Numbered from the stretch's first letter, positions 27,535-36,824 are shown. The stretch: DNA of 64,000 nucleotides from Gammaproteobacteria bacterium (GCA_003353785.1 PIVX01000005.1:1-64000); one strand, 5' to 3'. Numbers and translations are program-made. The notes: generated by a model from the sequence alone, not told the origin.

Positions 27535-27698
27535 AAAAAAGAATAAAGCATTATGTTAGTGATATTGATTTAATGCTTGTTAAACATAACTCGTTAACAG
27601 AAAATACTCAGTCTGAACAACAAGAATTAGATAAATATAGGAGAATTGTTACACTCCAAGAGGCTGCAGAAAGTAAGAGCACGAAGGATAATAAGTAG
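27531..27698 (+). CDS. Small highly charged protein, unknown function
   Basis: A 55-residue protein beginning MKKRIKHYVSDIDLMLVKHN, predicted helical and hydrophilic, with no membrane segment. Its ATG overlaps the nudF stop (ATGA), which strongly suggests translational coupling. In E. coli nudF is followed by yqiB, but this protein is much shorter and not recognisably the same family. A longer in-frame start at 27516 is possible but would lie inside nudF. Confidence 0.6.
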   Translation: MKKRIKHYVSDIDLMLVKHNSLTENTQSEQQELDKYRRIVTLQEAAESKSTKDNK

Positions 27699-27741
27699 CG
27701 ATAAATTGTTACATGCTGATTTTTAAACTGCTTTGATGAAC

Positions 27742-28254
27742 TTAAGTTGATTTTTGCATATGTAGTTTTAGCAGAATGTCTTTATATTCTTGACCGTTAA
27801 AAATAGCATAACTATGATTTCTTGTAAGAAAGATAGTTGCTTGCTTTAGATCAAGAATCATGGGGTTTTCTTTTTCAATATGGTACGTAGTAAAAGTATA
27901 TTTTTTAGTTAGTGGATAATTCCAAGGATGTTGTTTCCTATGTTCAGAAGAATGTCTTGCTAGAGAATTTACAGAATAAAGAGTTTGGATTGATATTTTG
28001 ATATGGACTATTCTTTTAGTTAGCTCTATTCCCATCATATTAATAGTAATAGGCCTTGCGATTCCGGTACTAAAAAAACTATAATCTCTGATATTGTTAA
28101 AGTTATCATCAATAAACTCGATAGTAACTTTATGCGCCCCCGATTTTTCAAATATCTTATTAGAATCAATAATATTGATGTTTAATTTACTAGCATAACA
28201 ATATGTGCAGGTAAATAATGCTAGAAAATATATAATTAGATTGAATCTTTTCAT
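27742..28254 (-). CDS. Secreted protein of unknown function
   Basis: A 170-residue protein with a clear signal peptide (LIIYFLALFTCTYCYA, cleavage before SKLN). The mature part is beta-rich and hydrophilic with a histidine cluster in the middle (RHSSEHRKQH). I recognise no domain. It stands alone, convergent with the nudF pair. Periplasmic or exported location is inferred from the signal. Confidence 0.65.
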   Translation of the reverse strand: MKRFNLIIYFLALFTCTYCYASKLNINIIDSNKIFEKSGAHKVTIEFIDDNFNNIRDYSFFSTGIARPITINMMGIELTKRIVHIKISIQTLYSVNSLARHSSEHRKQHPWNYPLTKKYTFTTYHIEKENPMILDLKQATIFLTRNHSYAIFNGQEYKDILLKLHMQKST

Positions 28255-28490
28255 AATAAAAATAAAAAATATACTGTAAATTATAATTAAATTTATAGAA
28301 CTTTGTTTATGGTAAAGTCTTCTATTGTAGTAGGAGATGTTTTAATATTTTGTAAGATAATGCCAAGATGGTATTGGTAAATTTTAACCACAATACAATT
28401 AATATAATCAGATTAAGCATAACTATTTAACTAAATTTATTATATACTAAAAGTCATAACAGCATTAATCTACTTTAAAGAAAATTATTT

Positions 28491-29432
28491 ATGGGATTGT
28501 TAATAGATGGGAAATGGATTGATAATTGGTATGATACTACTAGTACAGATGGAAAGTTTATTAGACAAGAATCTTCATTTAGAAATTTTTTAAATACTAG
28601 TAATTTTCCTGTGTCAGAGAATCGCTATCATCTTATTGTGTCTCTTGCTTGCCCATGGGCTCATCGCACAATAATTTTCAGAAGTCTTAAGGGGTTAGAA
28701 AAAATTATTGGTATGAGCCTTGTTAAGCCTTATATTGGGACAAATGGTTGGGAGTTAAGTGAACAAATAGAATTATTTAATAATAAAAAATATTTGCATG
28801 AAATATATACTCATGCAGTTCCTGGTTATACTGGGCGGGTAACTGTTCCAATATTGTGGGATACTAAGATGAAGACCATAGTAAATAATGAGTCTGCTGA
28901 GATAATTCGTATACTTAATCATGAGTTTAACAGTATTACAGGTAATACTTTAGACTATTATCCTGTTAAATTGCGTGCCCAGATAGATGAAATAAATCAA
29001 TTTATATATAGTACTATTAATAATGGGGTCTACAAAGTTGGATTTTCTACTCAGCAAAGTATTTATGATAAAGAAGTAAAAGAATTATTTGCTGCTCTGG
29101 ATATTCTAGAAAAACGGCTTTATAACCAGCGTTATCTTATTGATAATATACTAACTGAGGCAGATTGGCGTTTATTTACTACGTTGGTACGTTTTGATCT
29201 TGTTTACGTAGGTCATTTTAAGTGTAATATAAAGAGGCTTTATGATTATCCTAATTTATCAAATTACGTTAAGGATCTTTATCAAAAGCCAGGGATCAAG
29301 GAGACTGTTAATGTGCAACACATCAAGGAGCATTATTATACTAGCCATTCTATGATTAACCCTAATGGTATTATTCCTTTAGGACCCGAAATTGATTATA
29401 GCACTACTCATGATCGGGATCGTTTTGAGTAA
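28491..29432 (+). CDS. yqjG: Glutathionyl-hydroquinone reductase (YqjG-like, Xi-class GST)
   Basis: A 313-residue protein (E. coli YqjG 328). It has the thioredoxin-like N-domain with the catalytic Cys in ACPWAHRT at about residues 54-61, the VTVPILWD segment, and the GST helical C-domain (ADWRLFTTLVRFDLVYVGHFK). It reduces glutathionyl-hydroquinones with glutathione. The Tyr-rich helices typical of the Xi class are present. It is single and flanked by gaps. Confidence 0.93.
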   Translation: MGLLIDGKWIDNWYDTTSTDGKFIRQESSFRNFLNTSNFPVSENRYHLIVSLACPWAHRTIIFRSLKGLEKIIGMSLVKPYIGTNGWELSEQIELFNNKKYLHEIYTHAVPGYTGRVTVPILWDTKMKTIVNNESAEIIRILNHEFNSITGNTLDYYPVKLRAQIDEINQFIYSTINNGVYKVGFSTQQSIYDKEVKELFAALDILEKRLYNQRYLIDNILTEADWRLFTTLVRFDLVYVGHFKCNIKRLYDYPNLSNYVKDLYQKPGIKETVNVQHIKEHYYTSHSMINPNGIIPLGPEIDYSTTHDRDRFE

Positions 29433-29524
29433 TTTAGATCATGATAAAATATAATAACTATTGCAATATATTGAAAGGCTTGTATAAAAATAAATATTAT
29501 TTCAGATTCTGGTAAAACAAAACT

Positions 29525-30199
29525 TTATTTAGCTAAGAGTAATTGTAATTTGCCACCAACTGTTTGTGCCCGATCAGCTAAATCGCCGGTCCAATCTATT
29601 AATTTATATAGAAACATGCACTCAATCGGAGGTAAGGATTTCTCAATTTTAAATAGCTGATTCCTAGTAGAAACTTGGATATGATCAGTATTTCTCTCAA
29701 TCTCATCTAACCTTACAATCATCTCGGAGATAATATTGATTTCCTTTCCACTAAATCCAGTTGCCAATAGTTCACCAAGTTCCTGTATAGCCGTATGAGC
29801 CTGTAATGATGCGGCAACAGATTCTTCAATAAACAATTTATATAATTTCTGAATATCTGTAGGCAAAACAATTTTTCTACCAATGATTATTCCAGCAATG
29901 TCTTCAGATTTATTTGCAATCCTATCTTGAGCATCTAAGATCCCTAGTATATCTGCTCTTGGTATTTGTGAGAATAAGCTACGAGGTAAATTCAATTTCA
30001 GTTCTTTTTTTATGAGATCGGCATCGTGTTCTAGTTTACAAATTTTAGTATGGTAAACTTTGGCTTTCTCCCAGTCTTCTTCTAATACACTATCAATAAA
30101 AGGAATTAATTCTTTAGCGCAGTTGGTTGCTGTTAGCATATGTTTTTGTAAAGGTTCTATTGGTGATTGTCCAAAAATATTTGATAAACTGACAGACAT
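29525..30199 (-). CDS. DUF47/TIGR00153 PhoU-like protein
   Basis: A 224-residue, all-helical protein of the DUF47 family related to PhoU. Typical segments are KLEHDADLIKKELKLNLPRSLFSQIPRADIL and LDEIERNTDHIQ, with the E-x-x-x-D metal-type pattern of PhoU folds. It usually accompanies a Pit phosphate permease and is thought to modulate it. A strong Shine-Dalgarno (AGGAG) precedes ATG 30199. No pit gene follows it here; the next gene downstream is the convergent yqjG. Confidence 0.88.
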   Translation of the reverse strand: MSVSLSNIFGQSPIEPLQKHMLTATNCAKELIPFIDSVLEEDWEKAKVYHTKICKLEHDADLIKKELKLNLPRSLFSQIPRADILGILDAQDRIANKSEDIAGIIIGRKIVLPTDIQKLYKLFIEESVAASLQAHTAIQELGELLATGFSGKEINIISEMIVRLDEIERNTDHIQVSTRNQLFKIEKSLPPIECMFLYKLIDWTGDLADRAQTVGGKLQLLLAK

Positions 30200-31026
30200 A
30201 TCTGCTCTCCTATAAATGTTTAACTTAGACTAGTTCAAATAACTTTTGGCAAACTATATTGTAGATATGCAAGTCGTTAAAAAATATGAATTACTAGCTG
30301 TCAGGGAAGGAGGCAAGGCTGCTCCCATAATACATATACTAGTAATGACAAAAATAAAATAATTTCTATAATTCACTTTTCTAGCTCTAAGTAGAATCTA
30401 ATAACTATAAACATTCTATCCTATATAGCTTTTTATTGAAAGTAAAAACTGTTTGTAATATGGATATTTTGATAAAAAATATAGCTATTTATGATATAGA
30501 ACTCAAATTCTTTACTTATAGATTTTATGCCAGCATAAGTAATTATAAAACAAGTTATGGCTCTATATTATTTTAATAACGTTGTGAAAAAACTAGCAGT
30601 AATTATTATAATAAGTATTTTAGTTAAAAAACTAAATTTGATTATGGATTATTTTTCTAATTATTATTGAACAAACTGTGAGTGCAATACCGTTGGAACG
30701 TTCTGAGTCAAGCGAACACCTTCCGCATAATTTTTTTTTGTAGTTATTTAGCAAAATCACGTCTCAAAAACATGATGATTTATCTTTGATTTTAGCAACC
30801 AAATTCTATAAATTTAACATCCATCTGTTAGCATGTTTAAATAAACAATTTTTTGATCCTTGTTATCATTGAGTAAGTAAAATTTTTTTCTATATTCTGT
30901 TACAACAATTAAACGGACAAAATTTTTAAAAACACAACTTCTCCCTGTTCTCCATTGATACATATAAACCTTCTAGTAGAAATATTTCCTACTAAATGTT
31001 AATATAAAGTAGTTAAAAAAAGGGGA
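30200..31026. other. Long gene-poor region ahead of a TnpB remnant
   Basis: 827 bp, very AT-rich, with only scattered short frames (for example a hydrophobic 37-codon frame at 30557-30670 without a ribosome site). A patch near 30690-30735 is less AT-rich and holds a GAACGTTC palindrome, followed by a run of nine T. The right end has the hairpin at 30974-30994. The region looks like decayed sequence of unknown origin. Confidence 0.5.
30974..30994. repeat. Hairpin upstream of the TnpB remnant, possible IS200/IS605 end
   Basis: TAGTAG...CTACTA arms with an inner GAAATATTTC give a nearly continuous palindrome with a single bulged base. It lies about 33 bp before the TnpB start. IS200/IS605 elements carry subterminal imperfect hairpins recognised by TnpA, so this may be the left end. 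A plain transcription signal is the alternative. Confidence 0.4.
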
Positions 31027-31149
31027 ATGATAATGCTACTGGGAGTAAAATTTAAAGCAAATCCGACCATGGAGCAGAAGAAAATATTAAGTAAATGGGT
31101 GGGTTGTGTCAAAACAATATGGAATGCAAAGTGTGAAGATGATCGTTAG
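31027..31149 (+). pseudogene. N-terminal remnant of an IS605-type TnpB
   Basis: A 40-codon frame with preceding AGGGGA encodes GVKFKANPTMEQKKILSKW and then VGCVKTIWNA, the helix-turn-helix start typical of OrfB/TnpB proteins (about 350-400 residues when complete). It stops at TAG 31147-31149, and nothing of the RuvC or zinc-finger parts follows. The stop codon lies in the ribosome-binding region of the next gene. Confidence 0.7.
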
Positions 31150-31156
31150 GATAATG

Positions 31157-31870
31157 ATGAAGAAAATAATCTATGTTCTATGCCTATTTACTTCAATTTG
31201 CTTCGCTTCTACAATTGAAATTGATTACGTCCAAATTAATGGTCCTTTAAGTGATTATAAATTCTGTGATAACGGAACATCTTGTTGTGATTACTGTTGT
31301 TCAGGGATAACATGTATTGGTGGTTGTTATGCTGTAGCATGTTGTGACTGTAGTAATGCAAGCGAATTTTCTAGTATATCTACAAAAGGTGCTGGTTCGA
31401 ATAAAGTTGGTAGATGTCTTGGATGTTCTAAACAGCATGGTAATTATAAGACTTTAGCAGATGGCAAAACTAAAGTTGAAAAGAGATTAGCACATAGTGT
31501 TCGAGAGCAATGTGATGGGGAAAAATATTGTGAGTTTATTTTAAGCCATAAACCTCATGGTCATCGTAGACCTATCAGTAGAGTATACAAAGTTGAAATT
31601 GGCTATTATTGTAAAAGAACCAGTGGGTTACAAGGAACTATGAATATATTTCATGATACTTTTGATGATTCTGCTGATTATCGAGCGGCAATATCTTGTA
31701 TTAATAGTGTTGATACGACTCGTGAAGATGTTAAATGCTGTGATCCAACTGCAACTTTTAAAGCTGGTGTATGTGGAGGAGTGACTTGTGGTATCATTGA
31801 GATGATTTTTAATGTTTGTCCAGTAACTAATACATTATCAAGTATTTTAAAAAAAGTATTTTTAGGATAG
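31157..31870 (+). CDS. Cysteine-rich secreted protein with a SUEL-lectin-like region
   Basis: A 237-residue protein: signal peptide MKKIIYVLCLFTSICFA, then a mature part with 21 cysteines. Ten Cys crowd into residues about 37-66, with pairs CC repeated. The middle part (REQCDGEKYCEFILSHKP to VEIGYYC) follows the second half of the SUEL/galactose-binding lectin pattern (C-x-G-x-x-x-C ... Y-K-x-E-x-x-Y-x-C). The C-terminus holds KCCDPTA and CGGVTC. I use ATG 31157 (AGGA 5 nt upstream); an in-frame GTG at 31106 lies inside the TnpB stub. A secreted, disulfide-stabilised carbohydrate binder or effector is inferred; I do not know the whole-protein family. Confidence 0.7.
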   Translation: MKKIIYVLCLFTSICFASTIEIDYVQINGPLSDYKFCDNGTSCCDYCCSGITCIGGCYAVACCDCSNASEFSSISTKGAGSNKVGRCLGCSKQHGNYKTLADGKTKVEKRLAHSVREQCDGEKYCEFILSHKPHGHRRPISRVYKVEIGYYCKRTSGLQGTMNIFHDTFDDSADYRAAISCINSVDTTREDVKCCDPTATFKAGVCGGVTCGIIEMIFNVCPVTNTLSSILKKVFLG

Positions 31871-32006
31871 TTATAATATTAGTGATCCAAATAAATTCCT
31901 ATAAGTATCGTAGAAGTTAATAATAGCTTTTCTATTTATATTTTAATTATGTAAAAGTTAGCATTTAGGCTATAATTTCATCAGTTGTTAGTATACAAAG
32001 GCTTTC

Positions 32007-34139
32007 ATGTATAAAAAAATATTACTGATAGTAACAATTTTGGTTTTGATAAGTGTATTCTTTATTTATGACTTAGCTTATTATTTCAGTTTCTCCTATT
32101 TTAAAGAAAAACAGTTATATTTTGTCCAATACTATTTTGAGAGCTCTATATTTGTAATAGGTATATTCTTTACTATTTATGTACTAGTCTCTGGTTTGTC
32201 TTTGCCTGGTGCTGCTGTCATGACAATATTTGCTGGTACTATATTTGGTTTAATTCCTGGAATTGTGATTGTATCGTTTGCTAGTACAATAGGGGCGACT
32301 TTAGCATTTCTAATCGCTAAATTTATTTTACATGATTATGTACAAAACAAATATGCTCACAAATTATCTACTTTAAATGAAGGAATTAAAAAGGAAGGAG
32401 CTTATTATTTATTTGCTTTACGGTTAGTGCCAATTATGCCTTTTTTTGTTATAAATATTTTAATGGGTTTAACTCCAATTGGCACCAGTTCTTTCTTTTT
32501 TGTGAGTCAGCTGGGGATGTTACCAGGGACAATTTTATACGTTTTTGTTGGTACGGCAATTGCTGACATTAATACTATTAATGATATATTATCTTGGCCA
32601 ATATTTATGGCATTTACTCTATTAGGCTTATTCCCAATAGTTATTAAAAGAAGTTTAACTTGGTTTAAGTCTTATAGAAAATTAAGAAAATTTCGTAAAC
32701 CTAAAAAATTTGATTATAACATTATTGTAATTGGAGGAGGCTCTGCCGGTTTAGTAGCTGCTTATATGGGTAGTCAGTTGAAGGCTAAAGTTGCTTTAAT
32801 AGAAAAAGATAAAATGGGTGGCGATTGTTTAAATACTGGTTGTGTGCCAAGTAAAGCTTTGATCAAAACAGCTAAAATATTGAATTATCAGAACTCTTAT
32901 AATAAATATGGTTTAAATTTTGTAAAAATTAATATGGATTTCAAATCTATAATGCAAAGGATCCAAAATGTGATAAAAAAAGTTGAGCCACATGACTCAG
33001 TTTCAAGGTATACAGAGCTTGGTGTTGACTGTATCTATGGTGATGCTGAGGTAATTGATCCGTATCGAGTATCAGTAAATAACACAATTATTTCTGCTAG
33101 AGCATTAGTGATTGCCACAGGTGCGAGCCCTCTAGTACCACCAATTAAAGGGCTTGATCAGATTGATTATTTAACTAGTGATAATATTTGGCAACTTGAA
33201 TATAAGCCACGTAGGATGATTATTTTAGGTGGTGGAGCGATTGGCATAGAATTAGCTCAGGCGTTTAGTCGACTTGGAATAGAAATTATTGTTATTGAAA
33301 TGCAGAGTCAAATTTTGATCAGAGAAGATCAAGAAGTATCTGAATATATGTTAGGAGTTTTAGGGGAGGAAGGTATTAGAATAAAAACTAATCATCTAGC
33401 TAAAGAAGTAATTCAAGAAAATGGTAAAAATTTTTTAATCTGTACAAAAGATCAAGAAGATATTCGAATTGAATTTGATAAAATTTTAGTAGCATTAGGT
33501 AGACGTGCTAATGTTGCAGGATTTGGTTTAGAAAAGCTTGCAATAGAACTAACTCAATTTAACACTATTCAGGCGAATGAATATTTACAGACAAATTATT
33601 CAAATATTTATGTATGTGGAGATGTTACAGGACCTTATCAATTTACTCATACAGCTGGATATCAAGGAATGCTTTGTAGTTTAAACGCCCTATTTGGCGG
33701 TTTTAAACGATTCAAGGTAAATTACAGAGTTATCCCTTGGACGACTTTTACAGATCCTGAAATTGCTAGGGTAGGTTTAAATGAACAAGAAGCAGAAGCA
33801 AAGAAAATAAAGTATGAGACAACGTTTTATCCCTTAGCTGAGCTTGATAGAGCCATTGTTGATAGCGCCGATACAGGTTTTATTAAGATAATAACTAAAG
33901 AAAAATCAGATCGCATTCTTGGAGTTACAATTGTAGGGGAGGGAGCTGGTGAATTAATTGCAGAGTTTGTTTTAGCAATGCAGTATAATTTAGGTTTAAA
34001 TAAGATACTCCAAACTATTCATGTATATCCAACGATGAATGAGGCGAATAAAGCAGCTGCTGGATATTGGAGGAAAACTCATACTAATCCAAAAGTCATA
34101 ACAATACTAGATAGAATATTTACTTGGTATAGAGGCTGA
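32007..34139 (+). CDS. Fusion of a VTT membrane domain and a mercuric-reductase-like flavin disulfide reductase
   Basis: 710 residues in one frame. Residues 1-225 form a TVP38/VTT membrane domain (SLPGAAVMTIFAGTIFG, LRLVPIMPFFVINILMG). From about 238 a class I pyridine nucleotide-disulfide oxidoreductase begins: FAD site IVIGGGSAGLVAA, redox pair in GGDCLNTGCVPSK, NAD(P)-binding GGGAIGIELAQAF, second FAD motif YVCGDVTG, and the dimerisation domain ending with IHVYPTMNEANKAA, where the usual His and Glu partners are kept. It should be a membrane-tethered reductase facing the cytoplasm. Similar fusions exist in other bacteria; substrate unknown. Confidence 0.9.
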   Translation: MYKKILLIVTILVLISVFFIYDLAYYFSFSYFKEKQLYFVQYYFESSIFVIGIFFTIYVLVSGLSLPGAAVMTIFAGTIFGLIPGIVIVSFASTIGATLAFLIAKFILHDYVQNKYAHKLSTLNEGIKKEGAYYLFALRLVPIMPFFVINILMGLTPIGTSSFFFVSQLGMLPGTILYVFVGTAIADINTINDILSWPIFMAFTLLGLFPIVIKRSLTWFKSYRKLRKFRKPKKFDYNIIVIGGGSAGLVAAYMGSQLKAKVALIEKDKMGGDCLNTGCVPSKALIKTAKILNYQNSYNKYGLNFVKINMDFKSIMQRIQNVIKKVEPHDSVSRYTELGVDCIYGDAEVIDPYRVSVNNTIISARALVIATGASPLVPPIKGLDQIDYLTSDNIWQLEYKPRRMIILGGGAIGIELAQAFSRLGIEIIVIEMQSQILIREDQEVSEYMLGVLGEEGIRIKTNHLAKEVIQENGKNFLICTKDQEDIRIEFDKILVALGRRANVAGFGLEKLAIELTQFNTIQANEYLQTNYSNIYVCGDVTGPYQFTHTAGYQGMLCSLNALFGGFKRFKVNYRVIPWTTFTDPEIARVGLNEQEAEAKKIKYETTFYPLAELDRAIVDSADTGFIKIITKEKSDRILGVTIVGEGAGELIAEFVLAMQYNLGLNKILQTIHVYPTMNEANKAAAGYWRKTHTNPKVITILDRIFTWYRG

Positions 34140-34188
34140 TTTTAAGATATGATAGCTCGGGGTTGAATTTAGAAATTTAAATATTAAG

Positions 34189-34902
34189 CTAAACTAGATT
34201 TTCAAGTCCATATACTAAATGGTCGAGTTCAATTGCTTTCTTACAAGCGAATAAAATTCCTGGCATGAAACATTCTCTGTCAATGGAATCATGTTGTATG
34301 GTTAGTGTTTCACCTGTAGAACCAAAAATAACTCGTTGATGGGCAAGTAACCCCGGTAATCTAATGGAATGTATTGGTGGGGGAGTGTTACCTTTAAACT
34401 GTTCACCTGTTATAGAATTTTTTGCCGTAGTCTGTGTTTGATAAATAGTATCGGCAGTGTATTTAGAAGTAAATGAAGGGATATCTAGTTTTTGCTCATG
34501 ATGCAGTTCAATAATTTCAGCTTTACTAAAGTTACTGGCTAAAATCTTTGAGCATTTGAGCATAAGCATTGCTCCTAATGAAAAATTTGGAGCAATGATC
34601 CCTCCTAAATTAGCTTGCTTACATAAATCTTGTAGTTGTTGTATCTGTGGTTCAGTTAGCCCAGACGTACCTATAACTGGTCTAACTCCTGCATTAATTA
34701 TTTCAAGACTATTATCAAATACTGATTGTGGGGTGGTTAAGTCAACGACAACATCTGGTAATTGCTCGTGCAAATAAATTTTTAATTGTTCTTTAGAGTT
34801 ACTTTCTCCAGACAATTCAAAACCATTGGTGTTTTTTAAAGTCTTGGATAGAATAGCACCCATTTTCCCTTTAGCACCATTTACTAGTATTTTTATTTTC
34901 AT
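34189..34902 (-). CDS. dapB: 4-hydroxy-tetrahydrodipicolinate reductase
   Basis: NAD(P)H-dependent step of the lysine/diaminopimelate pathway. 237 residues, at the short end of the family (E. coli 273). The Rossmann motif VNGAKGKMG at about 7-15, GTSGLTEPQ, APNFSLGAMLML, and the catalytic region ELHHEQKLDIPSFTS, with the conserved His pair and Lys, are visible. The family's PSGTA reads PSFTS, an unusual change at the substrate loop. It is alone on its strand, convergent with the fusion gene. Confidence 0.9.
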   Translation of the reverse strand: MKIKILVNGAKGKMGAILSKTLKNTNGFELSGESNSKEQLKIYLHEQLPDVVVDLTTPQSVFDNSLEIINAGVRPVIGTSGLTEPQIQQLQDLCKQANLGGIIAPNFSLGAMLMLKCSKILASNFSKAEIIELHHEQKLDIPSFTSKYTADTIYQTQTTAKNSITGEQFKGNTPPPIHSIRLPGLLAHQRVIFGSTGETLTIQHDSIDRECFMPGILFACKKAIELDHLVYGLENLV

Positions 34903-35019
34903 TGGACGTATGATTTATTTTAAAAGCAGTTACTCCAAAGGCTAACATGGAATGTTTAGTCATTCAAGATGATTTTCGTGGATAAAGTTATAGAGCTCCT
35001 TACTTTCTATCTTATATAA

Positions 35020-35043
35020 AGCAAAAACCTACCGTAGGGTAGG
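35020..35043 (-). terminator. Rho-independent terminator of the DAHP synthase operon
   Basis: On the minus strand a CCTACC stem (35043-35038) pairs with GGTAGG (35033-35028) around a 4-base loop and is followed at once by TTTTT. It lies about 150 bp past the thioesterase stop at 35193, with no gene between. Confidence 0.7.
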
Positions 35044-35192
35044 GTAATTAGAAGGTAAAGTTTGAGGAGTGGCAGTATTATCAACCATTGTGCAACAGAA
35101 GCTAGAAAGAATATGAGGATTTCTTAAGTTCTGTCTGAGTATGTTATGGATAAGTAACTTATGCTAATGAGTGAATATTAGGAATTATACAC

Positions 35193-35615
35193 CTAAAGGT
35201 GGTTGAGGATAGCGGCGTATAATTCTTGATGGTATACAGGTTTGCCAGTTTTACTTGTGATACAAGTACTAATAGTATTTGCTACAGCAGATAAAGTATT
35301 TGTTGATGAATTATAAATTTTTTGTTCGAAAGATATTTTCAGTTTACTGCTTAGCTTAAAAGTTGAAACCACTTTAAATTTGTCAAATTCTTTTAGAGGT
35401 TTCTTGAATTCTAATGATGCTTTTACTAAAACCAGATCATATCCTTTTTTGTGCCATGTATGCCAGTTTATACCTATAGAATTCAAACATAATAGTCTAG
35501 CATTATTAAAATAATGCAAATAATTTGCATTGTTAACGATTCCTTGATTATCTAGTTCATAGCCTCTGACTGAAGACTCCCAAACAAATTCTTTACTGGT
35601 ATTGCTGTTATTCAC
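35193..35615 (-). CDS. Hotdog-fold acyl-CoA thioesterase (4HBT/YbgC-like)
   Basis: A 140-residue single hotdog domain. The pattern VRGYELDNQGIVNNANYLHYFNNAR at about 15-39 corresponds to the family's active-site helix, with the catalytic Asp at ELDNQG. KKPLKEFDKF and FEQKIYN complete the fold. It cleaves acyl-CoA thioesters of unknown chain. It overlaps the DAHP synthase stop by 8 bp and is the last gene before the terminator near 35020-35043. Confidence 0.85.
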   Translation of the reverse strand: MNNSNTSKEFVWESSVRGYELDNQGIVNNANYLHYFNNARLLCLNSIGINWHTWHKKGYDLVLVKASLEFKKPLKEFDKFKVVSTFKLSSKLKISFEQKIYNSSTNTLSAVANTISTCITSKTGKPVYHQELYAAILNHL

Positions 35616-36786
35616 TGCAAATTGCCTGACAGAATATTTGGACTATTTCCTCACTTTGTTCTTCATTTAACCTAGGATCTACTAGAGAAACATCAATTTT
35701 TTCATCTAAGTTTGTTTGGCATTCCTTAATTTTAGCTGGAGTAAGTTCTAGATGTAAACCAGCAAGAACAGTATTTTGGCTATTATGAATTTTTGCAGTG
35801 TCTAGTATTTCTTGTTTAATGTGCCCTAATAATCTGGTTTTTGTACCATGTTTATTTGTATTAGTGTTTCCGTGCATAGGATCACATAGCCAGGTAATTT
35901 TTTTGTCATTAGCAGATACTGCTTGAATTAATTTAGGTAGATACTTTGTTACTTTATTATGTCCTAATCTAGTAATTAAATTTATTCTACCAGATATATT
36001 ATCAGGGTTTAGATAGTTTAATATTTGTATAAGTTTATCTGTATTCATTTTGGTATTTATCTTGATAGCAATGGGATTGCTGATCCCTCTTAAATATTCT
36101 ATATGGGCACTATTTATTTTATTGGTTCTAACTCCAACCCAGGGGAAATGAGTAGACAGATTATAATATTTTTTTTCTGGTGTTGCTCGAGTAAGAGCCT
36201 GTTCATAGTAAAGATTGTGAGCTTCATGGCTAGTGAATATATGTGGGATCTCAAGATTTAGAGTTTTAATTTCTTTTCGAGATAATGTTTTTAATGATTT
36301 GTAAATATTTTGTGATTTGTGGTACCCTTTTATAAGTAGATTAGGATCCGGTTGCCTACTTATTTCATTTAACTTAGATTTATTAATTAGATCTCCTCGA
36401 TAGCTAAATATTTTATTGTTATTTAAATCATATAAATTTGTTCTTGGTTTAGCAAATTGACCAGCTATCCTACCAATAGTGATCACAGGCTTGCCTACTG
36501 TTAACTGTATTGTGTTGCTGAGCTTATTCAATAAGTTAACAGTATTTATTGAATTATCAAGAGAGTTATTAAATTTTTCAGCACAATCTCCTCCTTGAAT
36601 AATTATTACTTTGCCATTTCCAGCTTCAGTTAGAGCAACTTGTAATTTTTGAATATCGATAACATTTACTATACTAGGTTTCTTGTTCAAATACTCAATT
36701 GATGATATTAAAGAGTGCTTATTCTTATAATGGATCTCTTGTGTATTAGGCTTTGTTACCCAAGAATCTAATTGCCAATTATTCAT
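35608..36786 (-). CDS. Class II DAHP synthase
   Basis: First step of the shikimate pathway: phosphoenolpyruvate plus erythrose 4-phosphate. The class II (plant-type) signatures are clear: IIQGGDCAEKFN at about 76-87, IGRIAGQFAKPRTN, SYRGDLINK, THFPWVGVRT, and WLCDPMHGNTN with the metal-binding Cys/His. At 392 residues it is shorter than the usual 440-470, lacking part of the N-terminal extension that carries regulatory contacts in other members. AroK and AroB of the same pathway are at 59316-60941. It is followed, overlapping, by a thioesterase, and preceded by a transporter 38 bp away. Confidence 0.92.
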   Translation of the reverse strand: MNNWQLDSWVTKPNTQEIHYKNKHSLISSIEYLNKKPSIVNVIDIQKLQVALTEAGNGKVIIIQGGDCAEKFNNSLDNSINTVNLLNKLSNTIQLTVGKPVITIGRIAGQFAKPRTNLYDLNNNKIFSYRGDLINKSKLNEISRQPDPNLLIKGYHKSQNIYKSLKTLSRKEIKTLNLEIPHIFTSHEAHNLYYEQALTRATPEKKYYNLSTHFPWVGVRTNKINSAHIEYLRGISNPIAIKINTKMNTDKLIQILNYLNPDNISGRINLITRLGHNKVTKYLPKLIQAVSANDKKITWLCDPMHGNTNTNKHGTKTRLLGHIKQEILDTAKIHNSQNTVLAGLHLELTPAKIKECQTNLDEKIDVSLVDPRLNEEQSEEIVQIFCQAICSE

Positions 36787-36824
36787 ATAATTTAAAATAC
36801 TTAAAAATGATTATTTTATCCTTT

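Noticed and set aside
30557-30670. 37-codon hydrophobic frame in the long gap before the TnpB stub
   Set aside because: Lacks a ribosome site and is mostly Ile, Lys, Asn and Tyr, as random AT-rich sequence gives.
35020-35043. Terminator of dapB
   Set aside because: dapB is transcribed away from this site; the stem and T tract are in the right order only for the minus-strand thioesterase transcript.
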